Shown in pieces: positions 8,811-21,652 of a DNA stretch of 64,000 nt; the stretch's first letter is position 1; each line of letters starts with the position of its first letter. The stretch spans positions 78,051,479 to 78,115,478 of the forward strand of contig CM053272.1 in NCBI GenBank assembly GCA_028583415.1. The letters run 5' to 3'. A program made the position numbers and the translations under genes. Origin of the DNA: Protea cynaroides (taxonomy: Eukaryota; Streptophyta; Magnoliopsida; Proteales; Proteaceae). Under the pieces are notes generated by a model. It saw nothing but the letters and a program-made list of their open reading frames with translations. It did no database searches and was not told where the DNA came from.

Positions 8811-11800
8811 TGGTCACACCCCTGTTCCCAACGTATTGGTAATATGGAATGTAATGGGATTCCTTGCACTCAAGGTAAACGAAATCCCCTCCAGGATCAC
8901 ATGTTGGGGTATAACCATCTAACAATCCATAACTTAATCCACCAACAATTATCAAAGTGAATAAAGAGTTTATTAAACCATACTATTACAATTAAAAGAA
9001 ATAGCGGAAGACTTACTGTTCAAAAAATTTAAGCTTACATTCTAAAGTTATCAGTACAAAAGTTCCAGTATTATCCAAGTCTTAAGGTAATTAAAACATT
9101 ATCCAAATTTAATCCTAGGATAAAACATTTTCCCCAATTAAGTTAAGCCAAAACTAAAAGTAATAAGAGTGATAAGCAACGCCTATGCGTATACGCAATC
9201 TCTACACTCGCGTAAGGGATCATGGATTTCCTCTTCAAGCTCACTATCATCATCCTTCAGACCAGATGGATAGCATCCCAAAGCATCGAACGTTGTACCT
9301 GCATCATCTAAAACAGTTCACACCCCGTTCCCGACGTATCGATACTATGGAATGCAACAGGATCTCCTCATTTTATTAGAGCATTAGAAAACTCCTTCCA
9401 GGATCACATGTTGTAGTATACCACATATCTATCCCCATCCAATACTTACAAATTTATCAGAGTAATTTAAACATCTCCAATTTATATAATTTTAACAAAA
9501 ATAGGAGAGTAAACATAGCAGAAGCCTTAATATTCAAAATACCAACTTATTCAGCTGACATCTTATAGCTTAAAATTCCAAATAACCATTCTCCATAATA
9601 TCCAAAATAAATAAAATAAACATTGTTTAAAGTTTTATCCAACAAATAACGTATCCCAAATAATCAAAATCCCAATTCCAAAGGTAAATAGTCTCTACAG
9701 ATCGCCCTTAGAATCACGAACATCTTCCTCAGGCTCGCTACCATCACCCTCTATATTGGTTGAAAAGCTACCCGAAGCATCAAACGATGAACCTACAATA
9801 TCTAAAATAATTTATGCGCACAAAGATAAGCTCAATCACCGAGCTTAGCAAGAAAAATGTACAATAAGCAAATGCATGCAACTATCAACTACGATTAGGT
9901 AAGATAACTATAAGTGCCAGCTCGAGACAACTCACACACGGAGTCTCTAGGCTGCACATCATCCCCATCAGATTGATGCCACCTCACTCAGCATACAGCA
10001 ACATCCCTCATGTATGGGTCCGTCATTTTGGTCTTCACCGACCATGACTCATCCTAAGTCCACCTCATAGCACTTGAGGAGGTGAAAATCCCACTAGTCT
10101 ACTAGCCCGCCCATTCGCACTATGTTCGATATAGGGAGCATCACAGCTATGTTTATACCACTCTTTATTGAACCCATGTCATTACATAAACCCCTAATGG
10201 CTAGGGGTACAATTATACGGATGATTAATGTTCAACTGGCCATGTCCACCTAATTAGCCATATTACTGGACCGTAATGTTGCCAAGCTTCCGAACCCATC
10301 TGCTCCCCACATAAGACATCGTGACTTGGCTAAGTTACATATGGTCAATGCAAAGTAATATCGGTAAGAAGTAGTGCAAGCATCCCATTCCACCCACCTT
10401 CCTCCTTACCGACTTAACCAGACATCATGAATCAATCACAGATCAATCGCTTTTGTGGAAAGGTAGCGAGTGTCCCATTCCACTCATCCTCCAATCCCTA
10501 CCGGCACTGCTGATCTCAAACACAAGGAAGCATATGCATGAGCACACCGTGTAGTATATTAGATGGCATGTTATCACACAAGGCATTTTATCAATCTCAT
10601 AGCAATAGATAGCATAAATAATAGAGAGATCCACATGCATCCAAAGGTTTTAGTTCCCTTATCGAAAGCTAAAGGAGTAGACTATTGAAATCTTGATCTA
10701 GTAGCTTCCAGTCCAAGTGTTCTTCGTATCTCTATCAAAAATCATATGCACATTATTTATTAATTTATTATCCAATAAATTTATTCTAGTTTTGCTTTAA
10801 GCTTATTATTCTTGTGTTCATGACGTTACTAATTTGTCTGACATTCATGCCTACTGTCTACTGTCTGTTTATCATAGCATAGCATTAAGGATTTGTTTAC
10901 TAATTCTGTTCATTATTGTTCATGGTTTGAGGGTACTTCTAACTTTGAGATAAACCTGCAGTCCATATGAGATAATTCATGCGTGGATTGATACTCCACA
11001 AGACAGTACACTCGCTAGTCAGATTCCACCTTCTATTAATCTTAATACTAAGAAGGACTTCTTCAAACGAGGTCAAGAGGTGTTCCAGCACCTTAACAGA
11101 GGTCCTAAGGCTGAATAGTAGCTACTAGCTGAGCACGGGAAGGTGCAGCAGTCAAAATAGAGTGCGGTTGATGGCTACGGCTGCACCTCACAAGGTGCTA
11201 GGCATGAGGCTGATGGTCAAGGCCACAAGCTTTTGCATGGTCATGCGACGGTGCCAACACTCCTAGGGTGTTATCTAGTCCTAGTAGTTTGGTTTTATGG
11301 CCTCAAACTGCAGAGGTGATGAGAAATTTGTCGTCTTTATGTATAATCCAATTCCAACACCGAAATACATGAAATAACAAGGGTTTTCTCTTCATGTAAT
11401 ATGATCACAGGGTTCTAAACCCTTAATCATGTCATAATAAATAACAGTATGTCACTGACCGAGTTTGGTCCAGATCTGATGTCAGACTCACGTGCGGCTG
11501 ATGGTCGCAGCCGCACGTCACGACTAGTAGGCCGTACAGCTAGTGTCCATGGCCACAAGTCATAATGTGGCCAGATGGCTACAATTCTTTTTCTAAGATG
11601 TTTCTTAGGTTTTTCCAAGAGTGTTTAAGGAGTTTGGGGTCGTGGATCATTGTCTACATCACTCTATGGATACCGTTTCTACTCGACAAATAAGCGAGAT
11701 TCTGGATCTGGCAAAGATATCTCTAAATCCAATTTTTACTCATTGAATCTACCATAATTTAATGTATTTAAGTCTTCTATAGTCATCCTAAAGTCTCTGA

Positions 11801-14800
11801 GAGTTTATGCTTATTTACTTAGTACATTCGATCCACTACCATCTACTTCTTGTACCTTATGCACCACTATTCACAATCTGATCCCGTGGACACTAGCTCA
11901 CATGGTTCCAAGCCTCACCATCAATGGTAGATGGTATTTCTTCCATTGTTTTAGTCATGGACTTCTGATTACATAACGGAAACACCATAAACAAATCCTT
12001 TAATTTGGAAATATTATCCGGAGATATTCATTACTGAGTATCATCCCTTATGGGCACTATTAATCGATTTAACCAGAATGAGAGGGATAATTACAATAGT
12101 TCATCTCTTTCGATTCCTCCGACAAACCACCATTGTTCTAGAGGTGAGTTCCTCCTCTTCCTTTTCTTTTTTTTTTTCTCTTTTGCATTTTCTTCTTCTT
12201 CTCTTTTATTTTTCCTTCTCTCTCTTGGGCGGTAACCAGGGGGAAGTTCTTTCTTCTTCCTTCTCTTTTTCTCTACGTCTCTGGCTCAGTAGGTTAATTT
12301 GGGAGGAATGAATCCAACCTATAACCAGAAACAGTAGTATGGGATCTCTTGGGGATCCCATCATGGTAATGGGAGGATTTTTTCCATTACTTTCCAGCTC
12401 GGCTCAAGCAGGATCAGCTTACCATGAGCAAGGTCGTGCGTAATCAGCTTTCCATGCATGGAGAAAGTTGAGTTCAAATCAGTGGGTCCTGCAACCATTG
12501 GTCTCCAACTCAGATTCACGCCTAGAGGTGCGACCACACAACGTGCAGCTGGTGCGTAGCGTTACCACCCTTTTTCTCCAGTCAGACCTCCATTTTGGTC
12601 GGCGAGCTTAGGTATGTGCATGCAGAGTGCTGGGTGGTCACATTGGTTGGGTCTGAGGCCTCTCGTAGTGCGGTGTCTTCCATTTAAATAATGTAGGAGT
12701 TCAAGATAATGGTTTTGTGTCACCTCTCGGTTACGTCCTTGTCTTTGGCCGTGTCAGCCGGCTACATTCATATGTGGGGAGACCCGACACCTGACCAAAA
12801 TGGTCAAATTGTATCAAAGTTTGGGCATGGATCTTACAATATTTGTGCGCACAAGGGTAAGCTCAACCACTGAGCTTAGTAAGAAAACCAAATGTGCAAC
12901 ATACAAATGCATGCAACTATACTACAGTCAGGTATGATGACTATATGTGCCAACTCATGGGCCATTACGATGAATGTCGCCTCCCTCGGAGTACAACAAA
13001 CATCCCTAGGTTGCATGGGTCACTCCCAAAAGATGAGTGTTGCCTTACTTGGCGTACAACAAACATCTCCAAGTATAGGTCCGACGTCTTTGTCCTCTCC
13101 TGACCTCGATTCATACCAAGTTCACCCAAGTGACACTTGAGGAGATGGTAATCCCACTAGTATGCCCACCCATTTACACTACTTCAGAATTGGGGAGCAT
13201 CGCAGCTATGATCATACAACCCTTTATGAAACCTATGCCAATACATAACACCTTATTGGCTAGGGGTATAGCTATATGGATAAGTGAAACTAGCCAATTC
13301 CACCTAATTATCATATTATTGGACCGTAGTTTAGCCAAGCTCGCGATCCCATGGATCTCGTGACGTAGCTAGGTTACTGTTGGTCAATGCAAAGTAGTGT
13401 CAGTAAGAGGTGGTGCAAGAGTCTCATTCCACCCACCTTCCCCCTTACAAATGTAACCAAACATCATGTATCATTCAGACCAGCTCTACCTTTCATGGAG
13501 AGGTTGTAAAGCATCCCATTCCACCCGCTTCCAAACCATTATGGGTATCATTGATCAAACACAAGAGTAATGCATATGCATGAACACACAGAATAGTTTA
13601 TTGGATGGCATGTTATCAATCTCACACAATTTACAATAGCAATAATTAAAGATAACACACACAATAAAAGGTTTAGTTCCCTTACCTGAGAAACAAGTAG
13701 AGCAATCTATCGTAGTACTGATTGAGTAGCTCTCTCTAAGTTTCATCATATCTTTATCAAAATCATGTACAGTGTTATCCAATAATTAATTATGTAGGAG
13801 TTTGTCCTAGCATTGCATTAGATTAAGATTATTGTATCTATGTTAATAGTATCATTCTCTATGCCCATAAGTTAGGTCCATTGATTCCTGAGTGAATATT
13901 TACCATAGTATATCATTACATTTATTACTATTTCTAGGTTAGAGAGTTGTATCTCTAAGTCCATAGGTCAATTTCAACACACAACAAGGTTGTTGTCCAT
14001 GTAAGACAAGTGGCGTATGGATGGACATCCCCTTAGATACTCTGTTTCCGCCTTTCATTAAGCTTAATACTAAGAAGGACTTCTTCTCATGTAGGTGTAA
14101 GGTTTCTCTACCCAAAACATAGCCATATACACTGCACAGCAGCCTACCAAAGGTAACCCACCATGTGCGGCTGGTAGAGGCATGCGGCTGGGTGTGCCAG
14201 GTGCACCACATGGCCCAACTACACCCCTAAATAAGGTGCTACTAGTGGTCATGGCCGCATGGTCTAGCTTGACTGTATGGTCTGACCGTACCTCTAGAGT
14301 GCTATCAGACCTCAGCCAGTGGGTCTCTGGCTATCAGACCTCAGCCAGTCTGGATCAGAGGTAATGTATTCGAATCAACGAGGGGATCCATAGATCCCGC
14401 TCCTAGGGTCTTTTAAGTTGCCAAGGTTCATGACTGGTCATAAACTCTTTCACTATCGGTCTTCCTTCCATACCATTTGCGTGGACTACTGCTCATGCTT
14501 CAAATCCGTGAGTGGCAGTCCCTATGCTTACATCTTCACCATTAATAATGGTTGAAGGTCTCCCTTCCTAGGAATCAAGTAAAGATAAATACTATAATGT
14601 AGAAGCATTCAAATTGTAAGAAGATAAAGGATTACCTACGATGGTCGTCCACCTTCAGAGCTTTCTGCGAAGATATGTGTCAGATGTTTTTTCTTTCAAA
14701 GTTCCTTCTCTCCGGACTAATCTTTCTCACTTTCTCTCTTCCTTCTCTCTTTCTCTCTCCTTTCTCTCTTGGGCATGCACATTAGAGAAAAAATTCTCCT

Positions 14801-15402
14801 TTTCTCTTTCTCCTTCCCTTCTCTTCCTTCTCTTCTCTTTCCCTCAAACGCATCAGAGTAGAATCTCCTCCTTCTCAGGTTTGGTGGATTTGGTTTAGTG
14901 GAATTAATCCACCCTAATGCCAAAAATGATAGGATGGGATCCTTGAGGTCCCATAATGGTAATGGAGAAGATTTCCCACCTTCTTCCTACCATTCTTAGA
15001 CCATGCATGGTCAGCTTACCATGTATTGAGAAGATTCAATCCAATCGGCGGGTCCTGGGACAAGATAGTCACCAAACCAGATCACGACCATAGGTACGGT
15101 TGGAGAGGCATGTGGCTGGTGGTCCCAGTAAAACCACCTTGTCCAGCTAGACCTCTCTTTTGGCCAACTAACTCGAGTTAGTTCACTTTGGCTCTACAGT
15201 TTTGAGTTTTGTTGAGTCTGCACCCATCTGAAGTGTGGAGTCCCTTGTTTGAAAGACGTAAGAGGCTCAGATTTGTGATTTATGTTACCTCCCAAGGAAA
15301 TTTGTTATTCTTGGCCTTGTCGGTCTAACTTTTTGTTGTTAGAAGACCTGTTACAAGCTAAAATTTCAAACTCAGGACTGAAATTTGGGCACAGGTCTTA
15401 CA
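8811..15402 (-). repeat. 5' LTR of element D1 (family 3), split by D2
   Basis: The left end TGGTCACACCCC corresponds to a mutated TGTCACACC terminus; the right end is CAGGTCTTACA (reverse complement starts TGTAAGACCTG). The LTR is 8811-9314 plus 12839-15402, about 3.07 kb. Continuity is shown because the block GCGCACAA..TAAGCTCAA, which follows CATCTAAAA in D2 at about 9817, follows the D2 insertion here at 12846. GTGCGGCTGG-type motif clusters lie near 15085-15140 and 14160-14300. Pyrimidine-rich sequence at 14700-14870 is the complement of the purine-rich transcript leader. Confidence 0.72.
9315..12838 (-). repeat. LTR D2 (family 3), probably solo, nested in D1
   Basis: This 3.5 kb segment starts AGTTCACACCCCGTTCCCGACG (mutated TGTCACACC) and ends GGATCTTACA. 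Its blocks run in the same order as D1's LTR. No gag or pol is seen inside, so a solo LTR is the simplest reading. Flanking pentamers AAAAC and ATATT do not match, so either the target duplication has decayed or the ends are off by a few bases. Motif clusters lie at about 12520-12605 and 11150-11590 (CGTGCGGCTGATGG, CAGCCGCACG). T-rich 12155-12230 is the complement of the purine-rich leader. Confidence 0.65.
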
Positions 15403-16400
15403 ACCACCACTGCCACCACCTCCCTTACTTGTGGACTTACCTGCACCCACTGCTCAGACTCACCCCTCAATGGCAGGAATACCAGCATAGCCACCATTGG
15501 ATGGATCCAATGTGATGAACAACTTTTAGAGAATGAGGCCTATGAGGTTCATGAGAGTGGGAATAAACCCTATGCAGCATGCGTTGTAGATTCAGTAAAT
15601 GGTGAAGACACTAGAGACTCTCATGTGCTCTGAGGCACAGAAACTCATGTGTGCTACCTTTCAACTATAAAGGGTGCTATATGATTGGTGGAAGGGGATC
15701 CAGCCAACCTTACAGAGGTGCCAAGGGGAAATATCATGGAATGTATTCAAGGAGGCGTTCTTCAAGAACTTCTTTCCCCAGAGATTTAGGGATAGAAAGG
15801 AGGTGGACTACCTCAACCATAGCCAAGGGAATCTAAAATTGGAGATTTATTAGCAGAAGTTTAAAGAACTGTTTTATTTCTCCCCTACATCCATGACAGA
15901 AGAGGAACCTAAGTTGAGAACATTCATTCATGGTCTGAGGGGAGAATTGAAGGTGATAATGGATAGCATGAGGCTTACAGAATATAGTGATGCCTTACAA
16001 GTGGCAAAGACCACCAAAAATGGGTACAAGCAGAGCTACCAGAGCCAAAAGAGGGCAGCTAGCTTTACAAAGAACCACCCTGGTACCAGGCCCTTCTGAG
16101 CACAGTACCTCAGCTCTTTAGCCTCTACTTCCACTGCTCCTATTATGGTCAAACCAGTGACCAGCAACCCCGCCCCGATTTAGACAAGGACTGCTGCATT
16201 AGCACCCAAGGCCATTCAGCCTAAAGCTACCACTTTCGATGCTCAACTAGTGCCCTATGGTTCATGCTTTAGTTGTAGAAAGATGGGCCACTTTGCTAAG
16301 GAATGCCCTACGACGCGTCAGAGAGCACCATTACCAGCGACAGATAAGGTTTTCGCTATGATAGTCGAAGACACTGAGACTTCTCCCATGGTGGTTACAA
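15403..16400 (+). pseudogene. gag: Gag relic of element F
   Basis: The fragment starts directly at the D1 LTR end in a Pro-rich gag stretch. The core is recognisable in pieces: LMCATFQL, then YDWWKGIQP, then FKEAFFKNFFPQRFRDRKE, then a clear run at 15893-16099 (MTEEEPKLRTFIHGLRGE). The CCHC knuckle CFSCRKMGHFAKEC near 16266-16307 is intact. Several frameshifts and stops break the frame. The N-terminus is missing because D1 interrupted the element. Confidence 0.8.
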
Positions 16401-16472
16401 GTATTTTAAAATTCCAATAGATTACATCATATGTATGCCATGTCATGATACATAGATTCAATACATGTGTAG
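16401..16472 (+). other. Candidate gag/protease intron of element F
   Basis: It runs from GTATTTTAAA (after GTGGTTACAA) to ATGTGTAG (before GTATGCTT), 72 bp, AT-rich with stops, at the same position as the 68-bp segment of A. The outer codon would be AGT instead of GGT, in the same phase, and the following codons lie in the protease frame. Confidence 0.5.
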
Positions 16473-17785
16473 GTATGCTTCTTATCTCTAGAGTCCCTGC
16501 ACGAGTACTTTTTGATTCTAGGGCAACTCATTCATTCTTGTCCCCTAGATTTGCCAACAAATTAAAAGTACCAGCTAGTAAGATGAATCACACCCTGATA
16601 GTGCACACCCCCATGGGCCCTAAAGTAAAGTTAGACAATTACTTTTGGTCATGTCAAGTTTAAATAGACGATAAGATGATGGAGGCAAATCTCATCAGTC
16701 TTGGGATGAAGGATTTTGATGTAATTTTGGGCGTGGACTGGTTGTCTAAACACTAAGCGAGTGTCCTATGGTCCAAACATCAGATTTTGTTCTAGTCCAC
16801 CAATGGAGGAGTGTATGTATTCATGGATGACAAGACTAAGAGACAATGGAAACTGTTTTTGTCAGCCCTTTAAGCCTCCAAGATACTACAACAAGGTTGT
16901 GAAAGCTATTTGGTGTTAGTTTTGGATACTAAGGCCAAGACATCCCCGTTGAAAGATTTTCCCATGGTTAACAAATTTTCAGATGTATTTTTCAAAGAGT
17001 TACCAGGCTTACCACCAAATAGGAAAATGAAGTTTTTAATCGATCTACTCCTAGGATCAGCTCTAGCATCCAAGGCCCCATATCGGATGGCTCCCATAGA
17101 GTTGAAGGAACTAAAAGTACAACTCCAGGAGTTATTGGTTAAGTGTTTCATTAGACCGAGCATCTCACCTTGGGGAGCTCCGGTCTTGTTTGTAAAGAAC
17201 AATGGAAATGTCCATTTATGCATCAACTATCAGGAGTTAAACAAGCTCACCATTAAGAACCAGTATCCTTTGCCCAAGGTCGACGACTTGTTCGATCAAT
17301 TGAAAGGTGCAAGCGTATTCTCCAAGATAGACCTCCAATTGGGCTACCACCAGTTAAAGATAAAAGGAAGTAACATTCCCAAGAAGGCATTCAGGACAAG
17401 ATATGGCCACATTAAAATCTTGGTAATGTCTTTTGGGTTGATAAATGCACCAGCATCTTTCATGGAGTTGATGAATTGGGTATTCCTTGACTTCTTAGAT
17501 AAGTTTGTCATCATCTTCATTGATGACATACTTATCTACTCACCAAATAACACCGCTCATGAGGAACACCTCAGACTGACACTACAGAAGTTGAGGTAGG
17601 AAAGACTGTATGCCAGGTTTAAGAAGTGTAAATTCTGGCTCAATAAGGTAGCATTCTTTGGTTACATCATTTCTGCTGAAGGCATATTAGTTGATCCAAG
17701 CAAGGTTAGTGCAATGATGGATTGGGACACACCAAAGACATAACAAAGATTAGGAGTTTTCTTAGTTGAGCTGGATATTACCACA
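16473..17785 (+). pseudogene. pol: Protease-RT relic of element F
   Basis: Protease shows VLFDSRATHSF at about 16508, where the active-site Gly of DSG is replaced by Arg. The linker and RT are open from 16910 to 17599: MKFLIDLLLG, ASKAPYRMAPIELKEL, WGAPVLFVKNN, CINYQELNKL, and the FIDDILIYS active site near 17517. After a TAG at 17597-17599, LYARFKKCKFWLNKVAF and the start of the next block continue to about 17785, where F ends abruptly against the antisense ORF of E. RNase H and integrase are absent. It is dead. Confidence 0.85.
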
Positions 17786-18615
17786 TCCAGATGATCAAGC
17801 TTGTGCAGTAAATCCCATCCAAAGTGGGAATGAACACCTGTCTCCTCTTCAAGCCCCAATGATAGGTTGAACCCAAGTTATAACTAGGAGAGCAACCAAC
17901 CATATGGGAGACTACCAGTCCAAGAATAAAGGGCAGAAGTGATCATAGTCCTCATGATCAGATAAGGAAGACATATCTGAAGTTGTAACATGATACAATA
18001 AGCCGCGAACTCACAGAAGTGCACAATCATGTCCCTATGTCTACCCCTGGGTACAATGTTATGTTAAGTAAAGCGATTATATAACCTGGGAATTGGATGA
18101 CAGTTGCTCTCATGCAACATCATCTGCTCATGAATCAATGTAAGCTCCCACTTGTCTACTACTGGAGTTTTAGGCTCCACATACACCCTATGACCCTCAA
18201 CAGAGATCCCTAAAAGCTGAGCCAGACGAGGAATAGTAAGAATAATCTCCTGTCCTCTAACCCAACTAGAAATCTGTAGGGTGGAACCATCTACAATTTC
18301 TCCATGCCTTTGTCCACCTGCAGGTTACAATAGAAGCGACGAACCATGTTGACCTGTGTGGGTAAACTATACCCCAACATAAGCAACCAACCATATCTCT
18401 GAAGGCCTAGCGAATTTCCAACCGCTCCAGCTCATCAAGGATAACGAAGTGCCTGACTCTATTGATCTGTGCTCAAAAGAAGGCCAAGCCTCAGCCACCT
18501 TAGCTGATCTGAAATGGAATGGGCCATATGCTGGCGGAGGGTGTCCTGACTATCTAGCTGTCCCTACAGCTGAAGACTACTCCCCAGTAGGCACAGGTAC
18601 ATTTTGTGAAGCCAT
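17786..18615 (-). pseudogene. Antisense accessory ORF of element E, decayed
   Basis: The minus strand from an ATG at 18615 codes MASQNVPVPTGE, then with stops and small shifts FHFRSAKVAEAW, GQEIILTIPRLAQLLGI, NCHPIPRLYNRF, then CLPYLIMRTMITSAL and GSLPYGW. These blocks match, in order, the accessory ORF of C (YRQLADLLGI, FLPYIIMRTMISATL, GNLPYGRM). The reading direction is opposite to E's gag downstream, the same architecture as A, B and C. The left end abuts the RT of F, probably a deletion junction. Function unknown. Confidence 0.72.
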
Positions 18616-19567
18616 AGTGAATGGGTAACAGGTCAGATAATGGAAAACCTATTGAAAGGAGAATAAATCCCTTATTAATTCTGGACATTAGACAAAAAGG
18701 AGCATATGGATGTGCCAAAGAGATAAAAAGAAATGGTACATGACATTTGAACATAGTTTGGTTATAAAATCCAATATGGGACTAGGCCAGATCAACAAAA
18801 CATGGATATAATGACATATGATTTCGATATGGGTTTGCAATACACTCAAAACCACCATTGGCATGTTGAAAAATGAGTTTAAACCTCAATGGAACCGAAG
18901 GAAAACAAGAACCATGCATAACCCAATTTGGTTTTGGGAGAAAAGAGGAAAATCCCAATTTTGGATTTGGGCAAATATACAAATCAATGCAAAGATGACT
19001 AAACAAGGGAGAAAGCATGGAAAACACTCTCCAGCATGTTAGAATAGAAAAACCCCATCACTTTGAACCGTTACATGGGTAAAACAACAAGAGATTTGAA
19101 AAACCTAACATAGAGTACAGGGAAAAATGGAAATCAATATGAGAACTTACGGTGCTGAAGTATAAAGATGATAACGAGAAGGTTTGAACCTAGAACCAAG
19201 AAAGCCTTCAAGAGAGAGATTTGAATGGTGTGCACCTTCTCTCAGCTGCATCTTCAACCGTACAAAATGAAAATGAGAAAAACAAAGTCATGCCTCAATT
19301 TAAATCGAGATAGCGATGTACAGTCGGTCATCAACCGCACGCCCCTCACCTTGCAAAGGTATGGTCGGTCATGAGCCACACATCCTTTTTGTCAGTTTTT
19401 CACTACATATTGAATGTTTGATCGTTTGATTCATCAGCAACACACATAAAAATTTAATTTGGGGTTTAAACATGTCATTCGCATTGCATGATGTAATTTT
19501 GAAACATTCATACCCGTGAGTCGACTAACTATTTAAAGTTTTCAGGACTGAGCAAAAGTTTCCACTC
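18616..19567. other. Leader of element E between antisense ORF and gag
   Basis: There is no convincing ORF. A strong minus-strand donor, AGCACC then GTAAGT, lies at 19150; a possible acceptor (TTTCAATAG) ends at about 18649, giving a candidate intron of about 0.5 kb for the antisense gene. At 19330-19395 a short motif group (CGGTCATCAACCGCACG, GGTCGGTCATGAGCC) stands where A, B and C carry their motif clusters. Confidence 0.45.
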
Positions 19568-20874
19568 ATGGCTCCCAATACCTGGAAAAGGCAATGTGTA
19601 CCTCACACTGCAGAGAGCAATGCCCCGCTAGAGGAGTTAATGCAAGAACCTCTAATAGAACCAGTAACTCCACTTGAGTTAAATGTTGAGCCAATACCTG
19701 TAGCACTGCCACCACCACCAATGCTAACCACAGTGGACGTCACCACAATAATGGAAAACTATGCCCCCGACCTTAATCTACAGCAACAAACATTAATGGC
19801 TGAACTGATAGTTGTGCTTCGTGGGGAAGCAGCCCATCCGATTACTCTCGTTCTGATAGCCCCACCTGTTCCAGCACCAGCACCCACTCAGGTACCAATG
19901 CCACCACCTATAGAAAACATACCTGCTCCAGAACTTGTAGCTGCAGTACATGTGCCCCCACCAGCACCGTCAGTACATGCTGTAGTGGCTCCAATCATAC
20001 CTCCAGTCGTACTACTACCTACTTTGACACCCATGGCAAGAATAGTAGTAGCATTCCAAAATATGAAACCTCCAAAATTGACCGGTGTGGGAAACGATCC
20101 CCTACACCTAGCCATCTGGATGCGCACAATAGAGAAGATGCTTAGAATGATGCTCTGCACAGATAAACAGAAGATTAGGTGTGCCACCTTTATGTTTGAA
20201 GATGAGCCCGACAACTGGTGAGAGTCTACTAGGCTTATACTAAAGGCCAGATATGGTGTCTCTTGGGAGAACTTTAAAGAAGCCTTCTTTGGAAATTACT
20301 TCCCGCAGAGCTATAGAGACCAGAAAGAGGCTGAGTACCTGACCTTCAGCCAAGTTCAAAGGTTAGTCACAAAGTACCAGAGGGACTTTGAAATGTTGTA
20401 ATATTTTGTAAACCGAGGTATGCGACAGATGTATTGAAGGAAAAGAGGTTTGCAGATGGCTTAAGGGGAGGTGTGTGAGCCATCGTTAGGGCTCAAGGCC
20501 ATACTACATATGCAAACATTGTGCAAACGGCTAAGGTAATGGAAAATAGTCAAAGAGACAGATATCAAGCTCATTGAAAGGACAAACCAAAAACTTTTGG
20601 CACCAAGAGAGCTAATACCTTCTCGAATGCTTGTACAGCCAAGAAACCTTTCAGAGCTACCACTGGGAAGAAGGTGACCGCTCAGGTTCTTGGAAAGAAG
20701 ACCACTACCTCTACTCCTATTGACATAGCACTAGCTCGATGAGGTTTTACAATTGCAACCAAGAGGGGCACATATCTAGGAACTGCCCTCTTTCTCTAAA
20801 GCAAGGATTCCAATAGAGCAAAGTCTATGCCACGACGGCAGAAGATGCCGAAAAATCCTCCAGCGTGGTCATAG
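19568..20874 (+). pseudogene. gag: Gag relic of element E
   Basis: It opens MAPNTWKRQC and is open for 217 codons: a long Pro-rich N-terminal part, then the core from about residue 165 (FQNMKPPKLTGVGNDPLHLAIWM). TGA at 20219-20221 replaces the second Trp of the WW pair. Downstream pieces include FKEAFFGNYFPQSYRDQKEAE and VTKYQRDFEML, with stops and shifts. The zinc knuckle near 20742-20790 reads FYNCNQEGHISRNC, so its first Cys has become Phe. Confidence 0.82.
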
Positions 20875-20964
20875 GTATTCTCTTTCACAATAGTTAAACT
20901 GTTTGTGCCTTAATTGAGAATATTCCTAAAATATTTGTTGAGTTAACATGCTATGTACCATTAG
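20875..20964 (+). other. Candidate gag/protease intron of element E
   Basis: It runs from GTATTCTC (after GTCATAG) to TACCATTAG (before GTACC), 90 bp, AT-rich, with stop codons. The flanking phase is G|GT as in A and C. E is too decayed for a frame test over distance. Confidence 0.5.
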
Positions 20965-21560
20965 GTACCTTAACTATATCCAGTTTGCCTACTTGAATCC
21001 TCTTTGACTTGGGTGCGACCCACTCTTTCGTGTCCCCCTCATCCACCGAGAAAATGGGAACACCCACCCCAAGGCAAATGGAGTCCTAGCTTATGGTTAG
21101 TACACCATTGGGTCAACAAGTGGAGCTAGGCTACTACCACAGACCATGCCAAGTCCAAATCGGTGACAAACAAATGGATGCAAATTTAATTCTTTTAAAT
21201 ATGTAAGATTTTGATGCAATCCTAGGAATGGACTAGCTAACTACATACAAAGCTAGAATCCTTTGTACAGAAAGGAAGGTCTCATTCGATGTTGATGGTG
21301 ACCAGACAATTGTATTCATCGGAGACAAGCCAAAGAAATAGAAGAAACTCTTCATAGCTTCTTTACAAGCAAACAAGTTACTAACTGAAGGATGTACTGG
21401 ATATATTGCATCTGTTGTAGACACTACCGTAGGAACTCCCAAGCTAGAAGACCTACATGTAGTGAGTGAGTTTCTTAAAGTGTTTCCAGAAGATCTACTA
21501 GGTCTACCACCCAATAGAGCAACTGAGTTTGTAATTGACTTACTCCCAGGATAGGCACCT
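20965..21560 (+). pseudogene. pol: Protease and RT start of element E
   Basis: Protease is marked by ILFDLGATHSF near 21000, where the active-site Ser of DSG is Leu. It continues through ILGMD-like sequence, GCTGYIASVVDTT and LPGLPPNRATEFVIDLLPG, with internal stops. The homology stops near 21560 and plastid-derived sequence begins within 100 bp, so most of RT, RNase H and integrase are missing. Confidence 0.75.
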
Positions 21561-21652
21561 GTCTTGTTTGATCTTGATCCTTGTGGAGTGAAAAGGGACT
21601 ATAGTGGATCTACACGGACCTCCTGATAATATCCATAAATGACTTGTTTTTG
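21561..21652. other. Unassigned 92 bp between element E and plastid DNA
   Basis: I see no open frame or match to the neighbouring elements. It could be another part of the plastid insertion or filler at the junction; I cannot identify it. Confidence 0.3.

Noticed and set aside
12050..12311. Ser/Phe/Leu-rich ORFs
   Set aside because: Pyrimidine-rich complement of the LTR transcript leader; low complexity.
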